From positions 1 to 54,154 of the IMG/VR virus record IMGVR_UViG_3300042889_000421: a stretch of DNA of 54,154 nucleotides. One strand, written 5' to 3'. The stretch is from a virus. The first letter of the stretch is position 1, and every line of letters begins with the position of its first letter. Of the stretch, positions 30,622 through 40,476 are shown piece after piece. The notes under the pieces were generated by a model. It was not told the DNA's origin, did no database searches, and worked only from the letters and a program-made list of their open reading frames with translations. The translations under genes and the position numbers were made by a program.

Positions 30622-33386
30622 TGGCAACAAAAAAATTATCTGATTTACCAGTAGCTTCAACAATAGTTGGAACTGAAACTATTTTTGGTTTACAAAGTGG
30701 GGTTTCTGTTCAGATACCTTATGGTAGTTTTAATGGTATTACCTCGACTGGCAGCGTTGGGATTGGGACGAGTAGTCCTAATAACAGATTAGATGTACTT
30801 AATGGAGTAGCCAATAGTGCGGGAGATTCTATAGCAAGTGCTGTTGCTTCATTTACTGGACTAAATTATAACTTTAACACAGGAAGTAATCCTGCAACAT
30901 TTCAAATACAATCAAATTCAACTTTAGGTATTGATGTTGGTGCAACCATAGGTTTAGGTGGCAGGTATACAGGGACATCATTTGCTCAATTTGCAATAAT
31001 TAAGGGGGCTAAAGAAAACGCAACTGATGGTAATTTTGCCTCATATCTTGCATTTGGAACAAGGTTAAGTGGAAATCAAGTAACAGAAAAAATGCGCATC
31101 ACCTCCGCAGGAGGCATATCTTTTGGTTCATCGGGTACAGCGTATGGTACATCTGGACAAGTATTAACATCGGCAGGTAACGCAGCACCAACTTGGACAA
31201 CTCCTACAACAGGCACGGTAACTTCTGTCGGTGGTACAGGAACTGTTTCAGGACTGACATTAACTGGTACTGTCACTTCTACTGGTTCTTTAACTTTAGG
31301 TGGAACTCTTGCTTTAGGTAGTTTGAACACATCAGGTACAGCTGCTGGATTATCTGCTACTTTAATTGTCGGTTCTGGTGGTACAGGTGTAACAACTTTA
31401 ACTGGTATTCCATACGGTAATGCAACTTCTGCCTTTACTGTTGCAACTGCTGCCCAATTAGTAACTGCAATAGGCGCATCAACAACATCAGTCGCTGGTA
31501 GTATGAGTGCCGCAGACAAGACTAAACTGGACGGTATCACGGGAACATTGGACTTAAAAGCACCACTGGCTTCACCGACATTAAGTAACCCAACCTACAC
31601 AGGCACACTCACAGGCTCAACGGACATACTGAACATTGGTTCAGGTCAAGTCTATAAAGATGCTTCCGGCAACGTGGGGATTGGGTGTACACCTACTTCA
31701 ATTCCAGCAACAGGAAACCCAGTTGTAGGGGCAAGTAATTTAATAATGTATAACGCTGGTGATTTAGGTTTAACATTACTAACTGATAACGCAGCTACTA
31801 GAACGCAACAAATAGGGTTCGGTTCAGCGGGTATATCACTATTTGATGCGGGGCTTAAATACGATAATAGCTCAAGAAGCTTGCAGTTATGGACAGGGGC
31901 ATCTGTAAAAACGACCATAGACGTCTTCGGCAACGTGGGGATTGGGGCGAGTATTCCAGGTGCAAAACTTCATGTTTTTGGAAATAATGGAATATTTGGG
32001 CTAAATTCTTTTTTTGGTCTTAATAGTTCCACTGCTGGTATTGGCATCGGTAATAACGCAAGTATTGGCCTTATCCAAGGGATGGCAACTGCCACTTCTT
32101 CAACAACTGCTGATATTGCAATTAACCCTAATGGCGGCAACGTGGGGATTGGGACTGCTAGTCCTACATCAAAATTGGATGTTTATGGTGGTTATATAAC
32201 CACAGCAAACAGTCAACTATCTTTTGGGGATATACTCAGTACAACAGCATCTTTAGTGGCAGGAAATTGGTATCGAATAGCGACATTTCCTGCCTCTAAC
32301 CAAGGACAAGATGTTGAGATTCATATTCGACACGGACACACACATAATAATACTGTAATAAAAGTTGCCAAAGGTACTGGTCAATGGCGTGCCGAAGTTT
32401 ATCGTGCTGGATATTATGTAAATCCAACAGATAATGCTGGGTATCCTGCAATTAACAAAGTTCGAGTTTATGATATTGGTGTTAATAGTGCTACGCATAT
32501 TGACGTACAAATCTTAGGGAATACTGGTTCCCTTACTTATAATGTTATTGTCAAAAATGATATTGCTGATGTAACAGGAAATAGAATAACTCTTGTTGGA
32601 TTTACAGATCAAGGAACAACCCCTGCAGGCATTGAATTTCAAGCAATAGGTACAATGGCGAGTTGGGGTAATAATGGGGGTCAGCGTGTAACATTCAATG
32701 AAAACGGCAACATATCAGGCACAAACATAACTACTGGCGGTGACGTAACAGGTTCTTCAACTTCTTGCACAGGCAACGCTGCTACTGCTACAAATCAATC
32801 AGGGGGTACTGTTAGCGCAACCACTGGAGCGTTTAGTGGTACTACTTCATTTCCATGTGCGACTGGAGCATTTAATATACAGAATGGCACGGGCGATGGA
32901 GCTTCATTCACTGTTTATAACACAGCTATTCATAGCCATTGGGGTATTGGGTTTAGAGATTATCAAGATTTAACTACGGTTAAAGCATATATTGATTGTA
33001 GGTCTGGAGATATTGGAACAAGTGGGTCTTTTGTAGGCGCAAACGTCCCAGTAATATCCGGAACCGCCCCAGTCTACGCATGCAGAGCGTGGGTAAACTT
33101 CAACGGTACTGGTGCTCCTATGGGTATTCGTGCAAGTGGGAACGTGTCGAGTATTACGGATAACGGGACTGGGTCTTACACAGTCAACTTTATAACTGCT
33201 ATGCCTGATATTAATTATGCGGCAGTAGTGAGTGGTACTACGACAACAGGGACTGATACGGCATCTACTGGTACTATTGCCGCAGTAGATTTTACTTCTT
33301 CTAACTTTAGAATTGATTGCGAAACTGGGAATGGCACTCCAGTCCAATCTGATTTTGCAATAGTGTGTGCTGCCATATTCCGCTAA
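30621..33386 (+). CDS. Tail fibre protein with Gly-Asn-Val-Gly-Ile-Gly repeats
   Basis: A 921-residue fibre-type protein. The N-terminus MATKKLSDLPVASTIVGTE is an attachment segment common to aquatic phage fibres. The body is low-complexity T/S/G sequence with repeated NVGIGxxSP and SVGIGTSSP units (DNA at 30750, 31668, 31929 and 32136). The C-terminal part (from about residue 800) ends with a compact domain beginning VPVISGTAPVYACRAWVNFNG, a receptor-tip type ending seen in phage fibres. No S74 autoprotease domain is present. Codon use shifts sharply between segments, indicating a mosaic assembled by recombination. Confidence 0.8.
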   Translation: MATKKLSDLPVASTIVGTETIFGLQSGVSVQIPYGSFNGITSTGSVGIGTSSPNNRLDVLNGVANSAGDSIASAVASFTGLNYNFNTGSNPATFQIQSNSTLGIDVGATIGLGGRYTGTSFAQFAIIKGAKENATDGNFASYLAFGTRLSGNQVTEKMRITSAGGISFGSSGTAYGTSGQVLTSAGNAAPTWTTPTTGTVTSVGGTGTVSGLTLTGTVTSTGSLTLGGTLALGSLNTSGTAAGLSATLIVGSGGTGVTTLTGIPYGNATSAFTVATAAQLVTAIGASTTSVAGSMSAADKTKLDGITGTLDLKAPLASPTLSNPTYTGTLTGSTDILNIGSGQVYKDASGNVGIGCTPTSIPATGNPVVGASNLIMYNAGDLGLTLLTDNAATRTQQIGFGSAGISLFDAGLKYDNSSRSLQLWTGASVKTTIDVFGNVGIGASIPGAKLHVFGNNGIFGLNSFFGLNSSTAGIGIGNNASIGLIQGMATATSSTTADIAINPNGGNVGIGTASPTSKLDVYGGYITTANSQLSFGDILSTTASLVAGNWYRIATFPASNQGQDVEIHIRHGHTHNNTVIKVAKGTGQWRAEVYRAGYYVNPTDNAGYPAINKVRVYDIGVNSATHIDVQILGNTGSLTYNVIVKNDIADVTGNRITLVGFTDQGTTPAGIEFQAIGTMASWGNNGGQRVTFNENGNISGTNITTGGDVTGSSTSCTGNAATATNQSGGTVSATTGAFSGTTSFPCATGAFNIQNGTGDGASFTVYNTAIHSHWGIGFRDYQDLTTVKAYIDCRSGDIGTSGSFVGANVPVISGTAPVYACRAWVNFNGTGAPMGIRASGNVSSITDNGTGSYTVNFITAMPDINYAAVVSGTTTTGTDTASTGTIAAVDFTSSNFRIDCETGNGTPVQSDFAIVCAAIFR
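31668..32153 (+). repeat. Three exact copies of an 18-bp fibre sequence
   Basis: GGCAACGTGGGGATTGGG occurs exactly at 31668-31685, 31929-31946 and 32136-32153, always in the same frame (G-N-V-G-I-G). A variant lies at 30750. A fourth exact copy is in another fibre gene at 48716. It is more G+C-rich than the flanking DNA. Confidence 0.9.
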
Positions 33387-33398
33387 GAGGACATCAAA

Positions 33399-33596
33399 AT
33401 GAATCAACGAATTATTTACCCTAACGATGATGGTGGCGTTGCTATTGTTATCCCGACCCCAGAGGCGTTGGAAACCATGACTATTGAAGATATTGCCGAA
33501 AAAACTGTGCCTGTCGGTAAACCGTTCAAGATTGTGGATGTGTCAGATATCCCAGAAGACAGGACTTTCCGTAACGCATGGGAGTACCAAGAATGA
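33399..33596 (+). CDS. Small fibre-associated protein
   Basis: A 65-residue protein starting MNQRIIYPNDDGGVAIVIPT, a pattern found in small genes just after fibre genes in many phages. It also contains GKPFKIVDVSDIP and ends FRNAWEY. It may help fibre folding or attach to it; that is inference from location. An AGAGGA ribosome site precedes it and it overlaps the next gene as ATGA. Confidence 0.7.
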   Translation: MNQRIIYPNDDGGVAIVIPTPEALETMTIEDIAEKTVPVGKPFKIVDVSDIPEDRTFRNAWEYQE

Positions 33597-33871
33597 TTGT
33601 CATTAACTTAGACAAAGCTAAAGCGATTACTAAAGACCGCCTACGCCAAGAACGCACACCATTGCTTCAAGCATTAGATGTGGCTCAACTTAGAAATCTA
33701 GCTGATCCTGTAGCTTTAGCGGATATTGAAGCTAAGAAACAAGTGCTACGAGATGCAACTAAACAGGTTGACAGCTTGACTACGCTTGATGAACTTAAAG
33801 CAGCCCAACTCCCCAATGGATCACAAATAATAAAATTTGAAACCAAGATTCCTACTCAAATATCTATATAA
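33593..33871 (+). CDS. Small fibre-associated protein
   Basis: A 92-residue protein. I chose ATG 33593 because it overlaps the previous stop as ATGA and gives MIVINLDKAKAITKDRLRQE, the usual start of this small family found beside phage fibre genes. The sequence is helical and charged. With its neighbour it is probably a fibre chaperone or adaptor pair. Its 3' end overlaps the late promoter at 33867. Confidence 0.7.
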   Translation: MIVINLDKAKAITKDRLRQERTPLLQALDVAQLRNLADPVALADIEAKKQVLRDATKQVDSLTTLDELKAAQLPNGSQIIKFETKIPTQISI

Positions 33872-33874
33872 ATA
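33867..33874 (+). promoter_or_regulatory. T4-like late promoter
   Basis: TATAAATA, a perfect late element, 23 bases before the gp25-like ATG and without a -35 box. Confidence 0.8.
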
Positions 33875-33897
33875 CTATATAAAATTAGGTAGTTGAT

Positions 33898-34515
33898 ATG
33901 AAAAACACAAGAACATTTACAGATTTAGATCTTAACTTTACACCAGCACCATCTTCACAGGATAGATATGTTGGAACGGGAACAATTTCCTTTACTAATC
34001 TGAATTCTATAGTGTCTGGAATAAATGCTATTTTTCTAACATTCTTAGAAGTAAATAATAATCTCTATGTCGATAATGTATTCTTGGGTAAAATTAAAAC
34101 TATTATTTCAGATTCATCATTAGAACTTTATGGAGTTGTATCTCTTTCTAGTGAAATAAATAAGGCATTTACTTATTCTTTACCTGCAGATATATCAGTA
34201 AAGACTGATGCTAATGCAATAAAAGCGTCTCTTAAGCATCTAATTCTTACTATGAACTATGAAAGACATTTCAATAGTAAAGTTGGTTCGCAAGTTAATG
34301 CAATAATGTTTGAACCAGCTTCTCCTATGACTGAAATTTTGTTACGAAGATCTATAGAAGATACTATAACATCTTTTGAGCCTAGAGTTATTATATTAGA
34401 TATTGTGATAAATATGGATAAAGAAAATCATACTGCTAATATTTCCATATATTTCCAAATAGTAAATACAACACAACCACTAAGGATAGACTTAGTGTTA
34501 GAAAGAACACGTTAA
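33898..34515 (+). CDS. 25: Baseplate wedge gp25 with an inserted domain
   Basis: A 205-residue protein. The start TFTDLDLNFTPAP and the C-terminal part (DANAIKASLKHLILTMNYER, MFEPASPMTEILLRRSIED, FEPRVIILDI) match gp25/GpW-type wedge proteins, including the conserved E-P-R. T4 gp25 is 132 residues. The extra length is a segment of about 75 residues after position 20, beginning YVGTGTISFTNLNSIVSG, which looks like a small beta-barrel. gp25 is part of the wedge core linking gp6 to the sheath start. Late promoter directly upstream. Confidence 0.82.
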   Translation: MKNTRTFTDLDLNFTPAPSSQDRYVGTGTISFTNLNSIVSGINAIFLTFLEVNNNLYVDNVFLGKIKTIISDSSLELYGVVSLSSEINKAFTYSLPADISVKTDANAIKASLKHLILTMNYERHFNSKVGSQVNAIMFEPASPMTEILLRRSIEDTITSFEPRVIILDIVINMDKENHTANISIYFQIVNTTQPLRIDLVLERTR

Positions 34516-34527
34516 AGGGATAGATTA

Positions 34528-36327
34528 GTGGCAACAAATAATAAAATTTCTACCACTGAATTGGGTTTTGATAATATCAAATCTAATATCAAACAATTCT
34601 TTCAAGGTCAAGAAGAATTTTCAGATTACGATTTTGAGGGTTCAGGACTTTCGATTCTTTTAGATGTGTTATCATATAATACACATTACAATTCCTTATA
34701 CACTAATCTTGCTGTAAATGAATCATTCCTTGATTCTGCTGTTAAAAGAGAAAGTGTTGTTTCTAAAGCATTTGAACTGGGTTATCTACCTAGATCTGCT
34801 TCTACAGCTAAAGCAAAAGTTAACATTAAACTTACTAATGTTAGTGGTACGCCAGATACAATAGTTCTAAATGCTTTAACTCCTTTTAATACCTCAGTTA
34901 ATGGTACTCCTTACACATTCTATAACGATGTTCCTTATACTGCTGTTAATTCATCTGGAACATATAACTTTAGTAATGTATTTTTGCTTGAAGGAACTCC
35001 TTTAACACAATCTTATGTGGTATCTGATAGTTCAAGATATATCATTTCAAACAATAATTGTGATATCTCTACATTAACTGTTGGTATATTCAATAACATC
35101 AATTCTAGTATTGTGACCAATTTCAGAAAAGTAGATGATATCTTATCTATAACTGCGACTGATACTATTTACTTCTTAAAAGAAATAGAAAATGGTTTAT
35201 ATGAAATACAATTTGGTAATGATAGAATAGGTAAATCTGTTAATACAGGTAATGTTGTTAGGTTATCTTATTTTGTTACTAACAAAGGTTCTGCTAATGG
35301 AGCAAGAACATTTAGTTGTGGTTCTCTTAGCAATGCTATTATTACAACAGTTAGTTCATCAAGAGGTGGCGCAGAAGCTGAAACTGTAGATGAAATAAAA
35401 CACAATGCTCCTAGATTGTTTAGTGCTGCCCATAGAGCAGTTACAAATGATGACTACAAAGCAATTATTACTTCAAATTTCTATAATCTTGATTCTATAC
35501 AAGTTTGGGGAGGCGATGAAAATATCCCACCAATTTATGGTAAAGTGTTTATCTCTGTTGCACCAAAAAATAATGAAGTTTTAACGATTGAAGAAAAAAT
35601 AGCAATAAAAGAACAAATTCTAAAGAATAAGAAAATTGTAACAGTTATACCAGAATTTGTTGATCCATTTTATCTGAATATTAGTTTATCCACAACAGTT
35701 TACTATAACCCAAATATCACAACACAATCTTCTTATGATCTAATTTTACAAGTAAAAAATAACATATTAAATTATAATAACACAGATTTGAAGCGGTTTG
35801 ATTCTATCTTTAGATATTCGAAGTTGATGGGCATTATTGATGCAACTGATCCAGCAATTACGAGTAATATTTCTTCATTAGTAGTGAAAAGAAAAATATA
35901 CCCTAAATTTAATATAACAGCCGATTATTCCTTTAAAATAGATAATCCAATCTATTCTGCTGGTGTTCCAGAAGAGGCTGTCACTTCTAATGGGTTTTAT
36001 GTTAGTGGGGATAGCAATATTCAGTATATTGAAGATAATGGATATAGTATTCTGCAAAGATATTATAAAGATAATAATGGAAATAAAGTCATAACTAATA
36101 AAGCACAAGGTATTGTAGATTATACAATGGGTAGTATTACACTCAAATCTATAAATATTGTAGGATTGGCAGAGGCGTATTTTTTAATTGCTTTTAAACT
36201 ACAATCTAATGATATTATTTCTATTAGGGAACATATTGTCAGAATAGATGAATTGGAGTTAAAAGTTGATGCAATAGCAGAAACTAAGGTAACAGGTTCT
36301 CAATATATATTTACACCAAGTAGATAA
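34528..36327 (+). CDS. 6: Baseplate wedge gp6
   Basis: A 599-residue protein matching gp6 (660 in T4). It reads from GTG 34528. The opening LGFDNIKSNIKQFFQGQEEF, FEGSGLSILLDVLSYNTHYN and NLAVNESFLDSAVKRESVV are strongly conserved gp6 motifs, as are EAETVDEIKHNAPRLFSAAH and AVTNDDYKAIIT. gp6 dimers form the inner ring of the baseplate and hold the wedges together. It is followed after 2 bases by the next wedge gene. Confidence 0.92.
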   Translation: MATNNKISTTELGFDNIKSNIKQFFQGQEEFSDYDFEGSGLSILLDVLSYNTHYNSLYTNLAVNESFLDSAVKRESVVSKAFELGYLPRSASTAKAKVNIKLTNVSGTPDTIVLNALTPFNTSVNGTPYTFYNDVPYTAVNSSGTYNFSNVFLLEGTPLTQSYVVSDSSRYIISNNNCDISTLTVGIFNNINSSIVTNFRKVDDILSITATDTIYFLKEIENGLYEIQFGNDRIGKSVNTGNVVRLSYFVTNKGSANGARTFSCGSLSNAIITTVSSSRGGAEAETVDEIKHNAPRLFSAAHRAVTNDDYKAIITSNFYNLDSIQVWGGDENIPPIYGKVFISVAPKNNEVLTIEEKIAIKEQILKNKKIVTVIPEFVDPFYLNISLSTTVYYNPNITTQSSYDLILQVKNNILNYNNTDLKRFDSIFRYSKLMGIIDATDPAITSNISSLVVKRKIYPKFNITADYSFKIDNPIYSAGVPEEAVTSNGFYVSGDSNIQYIEDNGYSILQRYYKDNNGNKVITNKAQGIVDYTMGSITLKSINIVGLAEAYFLIAFKLQSNDIISIREHIVRIDELELKVDAIAETKVTGSQYIFTPSR

Positions 36328-36329
36328 CA

Positions 36330-38108
36330 ATGACTTATAAAATACCAGCAGTTTCTACAGTATCACACCAGTTTCCCGAATTTGTTAAAGAAGATTATCC
36401 CAAATTTATCAGATTCGTTGAACTCTATTATGAATTTCTGAAAACATCAGAACTTGAGGGTGTTGGTGAAAGTTTTAATTCAATAAGGGATGTTGATAAT
36501 ACATTAGATAAATTTATAGATTCCCTATGGAAAGAATTTGGTATTAATGTTCCTAGAACAAATGTAGCTAATGACATACATTTTCTAAAACATATTAAAG
36601 ATTTCTATTCATCTAAAGGTAGTGAAGAATCTTTTAAAATTCTATTTAGACATCTTTTCAATATTGAAATAGATATAAAATATCCAGCTGAATATATCTT
36701 CAAACCTTCAGATGGTGAATGGCAACAAGATGTTTCTTTTTTAGTTAATGTGTCTCACGGTGATATCTACAGTATTGTAGGTAAACAAATTTATATCAAT
36801 TCTGCATCACAAACTATCTTAGTTAATGTCATAAAGATACAACAATTAGGATCATATTTTGAAGTTTTTATAGAACCAACAGTGTATAACATAATATCGG
36901 TTGGTGATAAAATATCATTAAATGACTTCGATGCAACTATCATAAATTCAATCACAAAAGTTGATGTTGTTTCTTCTGGTTCTGGGTTCTATAGAGGGCA
37001 ATTAATAACCATAACAACCCCAACAGGCACGAATGCTTTATTGAAAGTTTCTGATGTTGATTCAAGCGGTGGAATATTAAAAATTGAAGTAATAAATTTT
37101 GGTGTTGGTTATGTAAATCCTTTTTATGTATATGTTCCAAACTTTCCTTATTTAGTAGATAAAATAGGATTAAAAGAAAGTTTCCTTGTTACAAAAAATA
37201 TTGTTTCTGATTTTTTTGTTGTTAGCGGTTATGTAGATGATAGCTATTTTGGGACTCTTGTTACTCAACTATCTTCTGATACATCTACACCAGATTATTC
37301 CTTGGATGAAACTTCAGCTTATATAAAAATTAACACTGGTAGCGTTAGAAAATATAAAGGATATTACAAAAGTGAAAGGGGGTTTGTATCAAATTCTTAT
37401 AAGTTACAAGATAGTGTATATTATCAACTGTATTCTTATGTGATAAATTGCTCAGAATCTATTAATACTTATAGGGATATAGTTAAAACTCTTGTGCATC
37501 CTACAGGTATGAAATTGTTTGGAACACAGGTGCTATCTAATGAAATATTTTTGATAAATACTCTTGAAATTCTTGAAAAATTTATTAATGTATCTCCAAT
37601 TGATTTCTTATCGGTTAATGAAATTTGTAGATTTGCGGTAAGTAAAGGTTTAAGTAATGAAGTTGTAATTGATGAATTACAATCTTTCATTTTTAGGAAA
37701 GGAGCAATATCTGAAAGTGTTTCAGTTTCTGAATCAAAATCTTTTGAAATAAGTAAATTTTTTACTGAAAATATTTTAATTACTGATACTATATACAATT
37801 CGTTAAATAACTCATTACCTGAAAGTGTTCTAATTGGCGAATTACAATCTTTTATACTAAACAAAGGTTTACCTGAAAGTGTTTCGGTTTCTGAATCAAA
37901 ATCTTTTGTACTAAATAAAGGATTAACTGAAAGTGTTTCGGTTTCTGAATCAAAATCTTTTGTACTAAATAAAGGATTAATTGATGCTATATCTATTTTA
38001 GGGTTTGAGCATTGGGTTTCTGATTATAATGTGGATTATGTTAACACCGAAACTCCTGCGGTTATTACTTATTCTGGCTCTACTTTTTCTATTACATTAA
38101 ACAACTAA
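36330..38108 (+). CDS. Conserved baseplate-associated protein with 18-residue repeats
   Basis: A 592-residue protein. The N-terminal HQFPEFVKEDYPKFIRFVEL, then YYEFLKT, DVDNTLDKFID and KGSEESFKILFRHLFNI form a module found after gp6 in aquatic T4-like phages; its T4 counterpart (perhaps part of gp7) is unclear. The middle contains a beta-rich SSGSGFYRGQ / FGVGYVNPFY section. Residues about 425-550 are tandem 18-residue units around ESVSVSESKSFVLNKG. The C-terminal 40 residues are a separate short module. It is probably a wedge or fibre-connection protein. Confidence 0.75.
   Translation: MTYKIPAVSTVSHQFPEFVKEDYPKFIRFVELYYEFLKTSELEGVGESFNSIRDVDNTLDKFIDSLWKEFGINVPRTNVANDIHFLKHIKDFYSSKGSEESFKILFRHLFNIEIDIKYPAEYIFKPSDGEWQQDVSFLVNVSHGDIYSIVGKQIYINSASQTILVNVIKIQQLGSYFEVFIEPTVYNIISVGDKISLNDFDATIINSITKVDVVSSGSGFYRGQLITITTPTGTNALLKVSDVDSSGGILKIEVINFGVGYVNPFYVYVPNFPYLVDKIGLKESFLVTKNIVSDFFVVSGYVDDSYFGTLVTQLSSDTSTPDYSLDETSAYIKINTGSVRKYKGYYKSERGFVSNSYKLQDSVYYQLYSYVINCSESINTYRDIVKTLVHPTGMKLFGTQVLSNEIFLINTLEILEKFINVSPIDFLSVNEICRFAVSKGLSNEVVIDELQSFIFRKGAISESVSVSESKSFEISKFFTENILITDTIYNSLNNSLPESVLIGELQSFILNKGLPESVSVSESKSFVLNKGLTESVSVSESKSFVLNKGLIDAISILGFEHWVSDYNVDYVNTETPAVITYSGSTFSITLNN
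37711..37980 (+). repeat. 54-bp tandem repeats in the wedge-associated gene
   Basis: Five units start every 54 bp at 37711, 37765, 37819, 37873 and 37927. The last two are essentially identical over 54 bp. Two more degenerate units may precede them (about 37603 and 37657). Each encodes 18 residues, so gain or loss of units keeps the frame. Confidence 0.9.
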
Positions 38109-38126
38109 ACAACTAAGGAAATACAA

Positions 38127-38579
38127 ATGGATACAAACGAACAAATAAAAATAACTGGTGCTTTAACTATTGTTAAAACTAATGCAGATGGTGTAGTTAC
38201 TGATACGAGAAGCATTCCGAATATGGTCGTTACCGCTGGTAAGGCTCATATCATATCTAGAATGCTTGGAGTTGCTGATGCAAGTATGACACATATTGGT
38301 CTTGGGACAGATACGGTAACAGCACCAGCTCTAGGACAAACTGCATTAAGTGGTGCATTTGCTGGTAACAGAACTGCGATGGCTACACCTACACAAGCAT
38401 CAAATGTTGTTACTTATGTCGCTACATTTGCTGCTGGTGTAAATACTGGTGCTATTTCAGAGGCTGGTATTTTTAATGCTGTTACTGGAGGTACTATGTT
38501 ATGCAGAACCCAATTTGCTGTAGTCACTAAGGGTATTTCAGATAGTATTGTTATTACTTGGGTAATTACACTTTCTTAA
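38127..38579 (+). CDS. Small virion protein, fibre-type
   Basis: A 150-residue protein with the pattern of phage tail proteins that follow wedge genes: VVTAGKAHIISRMLG, MTHIGLGTDTVT, GNRTAMATPTQASNVVTYVA, and the AGINTGAISEAGIF-type segment. It is rich in A, T and G with few charged residues. I recognise it as a recurring phage structural protein but not a defined function. Confidence 0.65.
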   Translation: MDTNEQIKITGALTIVKTNADGVVTDTRSIPNMVVTAGKAHIISRMLGVADASMTHIGLGTDTVTAPALGQTALSGAFAGNRTAMATPTQASNVVTYVATFAAGVNTGAISEAGIFNAVTGGTMLCRTQFAVVTKGISDSIVITWVITLS

Positions 38580-38591
38580 TTGGATTAACCT

Positions 38592-40436
38592 ATGTCAATT
38601 TCAATCAATCCATTAATGCATACTACTATAGCTCAATCGATCTATAATAATGTGTTATCGAAATCTTCTAAATATTTTTATTTTTTAGGTAAAACTACAC
38701 CTTATGCTCTTGTTAATGGGATTGAAGAAATAGAGGAAGCTGTTCCTACTTACAAATATGAATTGTCAACAAGAAAAGATATTATATCATTCAAGGAAAT
38801 AACAAACAATGATATTAGTTTTGTTATTCCTAGAATAAATTGGGTGACTAATGAAGTATATGATCATTATGATGATAATTATTCAGTTAATTATCTATCA
38901 CATTCTGGTGCGTCATCTATAAGTGAATCAAAATTTTATGTATTTGTAGATGAAACTAATTTATATATTTGTTTAGATAATAATAACAATTCTGTATCTA
39001 CAGTAAAGCCTACTGGGAATAGTGAATTACCATTTTCTACAGGGGATGGTTATAAATGGAAATTTATAATGACTGTTCCTCCTGCTCTAAAAGTAAAATT
39101 CCTGACATCATTTTATATACCAGTAACAACTGCGGTAAATAATATTTTCTATAACAATGGTGCTTTAGATTCAATTGTTATCAATAATTCTGGAACAGGT
39201 TATCCAAGTGCCTCAGTAGCAACAACAATAACAGTTACTGGTGCTGGAACAGGTGCTTTATTATCTCCTAGAGTTTCTACCAGTGGAGAAATAACAAGGG
39301 TTGATATAATTTCAGGGGGAACTGGTTATGTTTTAGGAACAACTACATTAACTGTAACAAGTGATACAGGAACTGGTAAATTTACTCCTAATATCAGAGC
39401 GATGCTAACACCTGTTATTGTAGGTGGTGTTATTTCTTTTGTTTCTATTGATGATCCAGGAAAGAGTTATAGTACACCAACAACTACATTAATTGTAACA
39501 AGTGATACAGGAACTGGTGCAACTTTAACTCCTATTGTCCAAGGTGGTCAAATTGTTGATGTTATTATAGATCAACCAGGAGTAGGTTATAAAGCTGCAA
39601 AAATTACTGCCTCTGGAACTGGTGGTTCTGGAGCGACATTTACTGCATCTACATCTGGTGGTCAATTAAATACCACACAAGCGAATGTAGAATTATTGAG
39701 TGTTGATGGCACAATAGATTATATCCAAGTAGAAAATAATGGATCTGGTTATACTTCTATAACTATTACAATAAGTGGTGATGGGCAGGGAGCAACAGCT
39801 TCTGCTGTTATAAGTAGTGGTCAATTAGTAAAAATAAATATAACCAATAGAGGAAGTGGATATACATACGCAACCGTGTCTGTGGTTGCAGTAGGAACAG
39901 CACCAACTTCAGTTGCTTCTGCTAGGGCAATTATGTCACCTAGATATGGTCATGGAAAAAATGCAATTTCTCAACTATTTTCTGATACATTAATGTTATA
40001 TAGCACAATCAGCAATTCTAACACCTCTGGGTTTATATTCAATAATGATTATCGTCAGTTTGGGATAATTAGAAATCCTACTAAATTTGATTCAACACAA
40101 TTTTATAATGATATTTTAGGAACTGCTTGTTATGTTACGACTGGAACTACTACTGGTACGTTAGTCAATGATCTAATTCTATCAGACACTTCCGGTAATT
40201 CATATACAGTTATATCGGTTACGACTAATACAAAAATTCTATTACAGCCAAATACAAATTCTACTCCAGTAATAGGGCAAGTATTAACTAATGGAGCCAT
40301 TACTTTCACTATAGGAACAGTCATTAATCCAACTGTCGATAAGTATAGTGGCGATTTGCTGTATATTAATAATAGAACATCGTTCTATCAAACAGAAGAT
40401 CAAACAGTTACTCTACAAACTATTCTAAAGTTCTAA
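38592..40436 (+). CDS. 8: Baseplate wedge gp8 with a repeat insertion
   Basis: A 614-residue protein; T4 gp8 has 334. The N-terminal about 190 residues (YNNVLSKSSKYFYFLGKT, FVIPRINWVTNEVYD, FSTGDGYKWKFIMTVPPALK) and the last 130 (YRQFGIIRNPTKFD, YSGDLLYINNRTSFYQTEDQ) match gp8, including the IPRxxW and final NRTSFYQTEDQ-type motifs. Between them are about 270 extra residues made of repeated glycine-rich beta units (SGGTGYVLGTTTLTVTSDTG, with G-x-GY turns). gp8 is a wedge protein binding gp10 and gp7. The inserted repeats may form an extra beta-structure on the baseplate surface. Confidence 0.85.
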   Translation: MSISINPLMHTTIAQSIYNNVLSKSSKYFYFLGKTTPYALVNGIEEIEEAVPTYKYELSTRKDIISFKEITNNDISFVIPRINWVTNEVYDHYDDNYSVNYLSHSGASSISESKFYVFVDETNLYICLDNNNNSVSTVKPTGNSELPFSTGDGYKWKFIMTVPPALKVKFLTSFYIPVTTAVNNIFYNNGALDSIVINNSGTGYPSASVATTITVTGAGTGALLSPRVSTSGEITRVDIISGGTGYVLGTTTLTVTSDTGTGKFTPNIRAMLTPVIVGGVISFVSIDDPGKSYSTPTTTLIVTSDTGTGATLTPIVQGGQIVDVIIDQPGVGYKAAKITASGTGGSGATFTASTSGGQLNTTQANVELLSVDGTIDYIQVENNGSGYTSITITISGDGQGATASAVISSGQLVKINITNRGSGYTYATVSVVAVGTAPTSVASARAIMSPRYGHGKNAISQLFSDTLMLYSTISNSNTSGFIFNNDYRQFGIIRNPTKFDSTQFYNDILGTACYVTTGTTTGTLVNDLILSDTSGNSYTVISVTTNTKILLQPNTNSTPVIGQVLTNGAITFTIGTVINPTVDKYSGDLLYINNRTSFYQTEDQTVTLQTILKF

Positions 40437-40442
40437 TAAATA
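40435..40442 (+). promoter_or_regulatory. Probable T4-like late promoter
   Basis: AATAAATA, seven of eight bases of the late element, overlaps the end of gene 8 and lies 34 bases before the next ATG. Confidence 0.45.
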
Positions 40443-40476
40443 TATTAAATTACAATGATTTAACACAGGTATACAA

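Noticed and set aside
31076-31540. 154-codon antisense frame in the fibre gene
   Set aside because: It is opposite low-complexity T/S/G codons, which rarely give stops on the other strand. The product is Val/Pro-rich and not protein-like.
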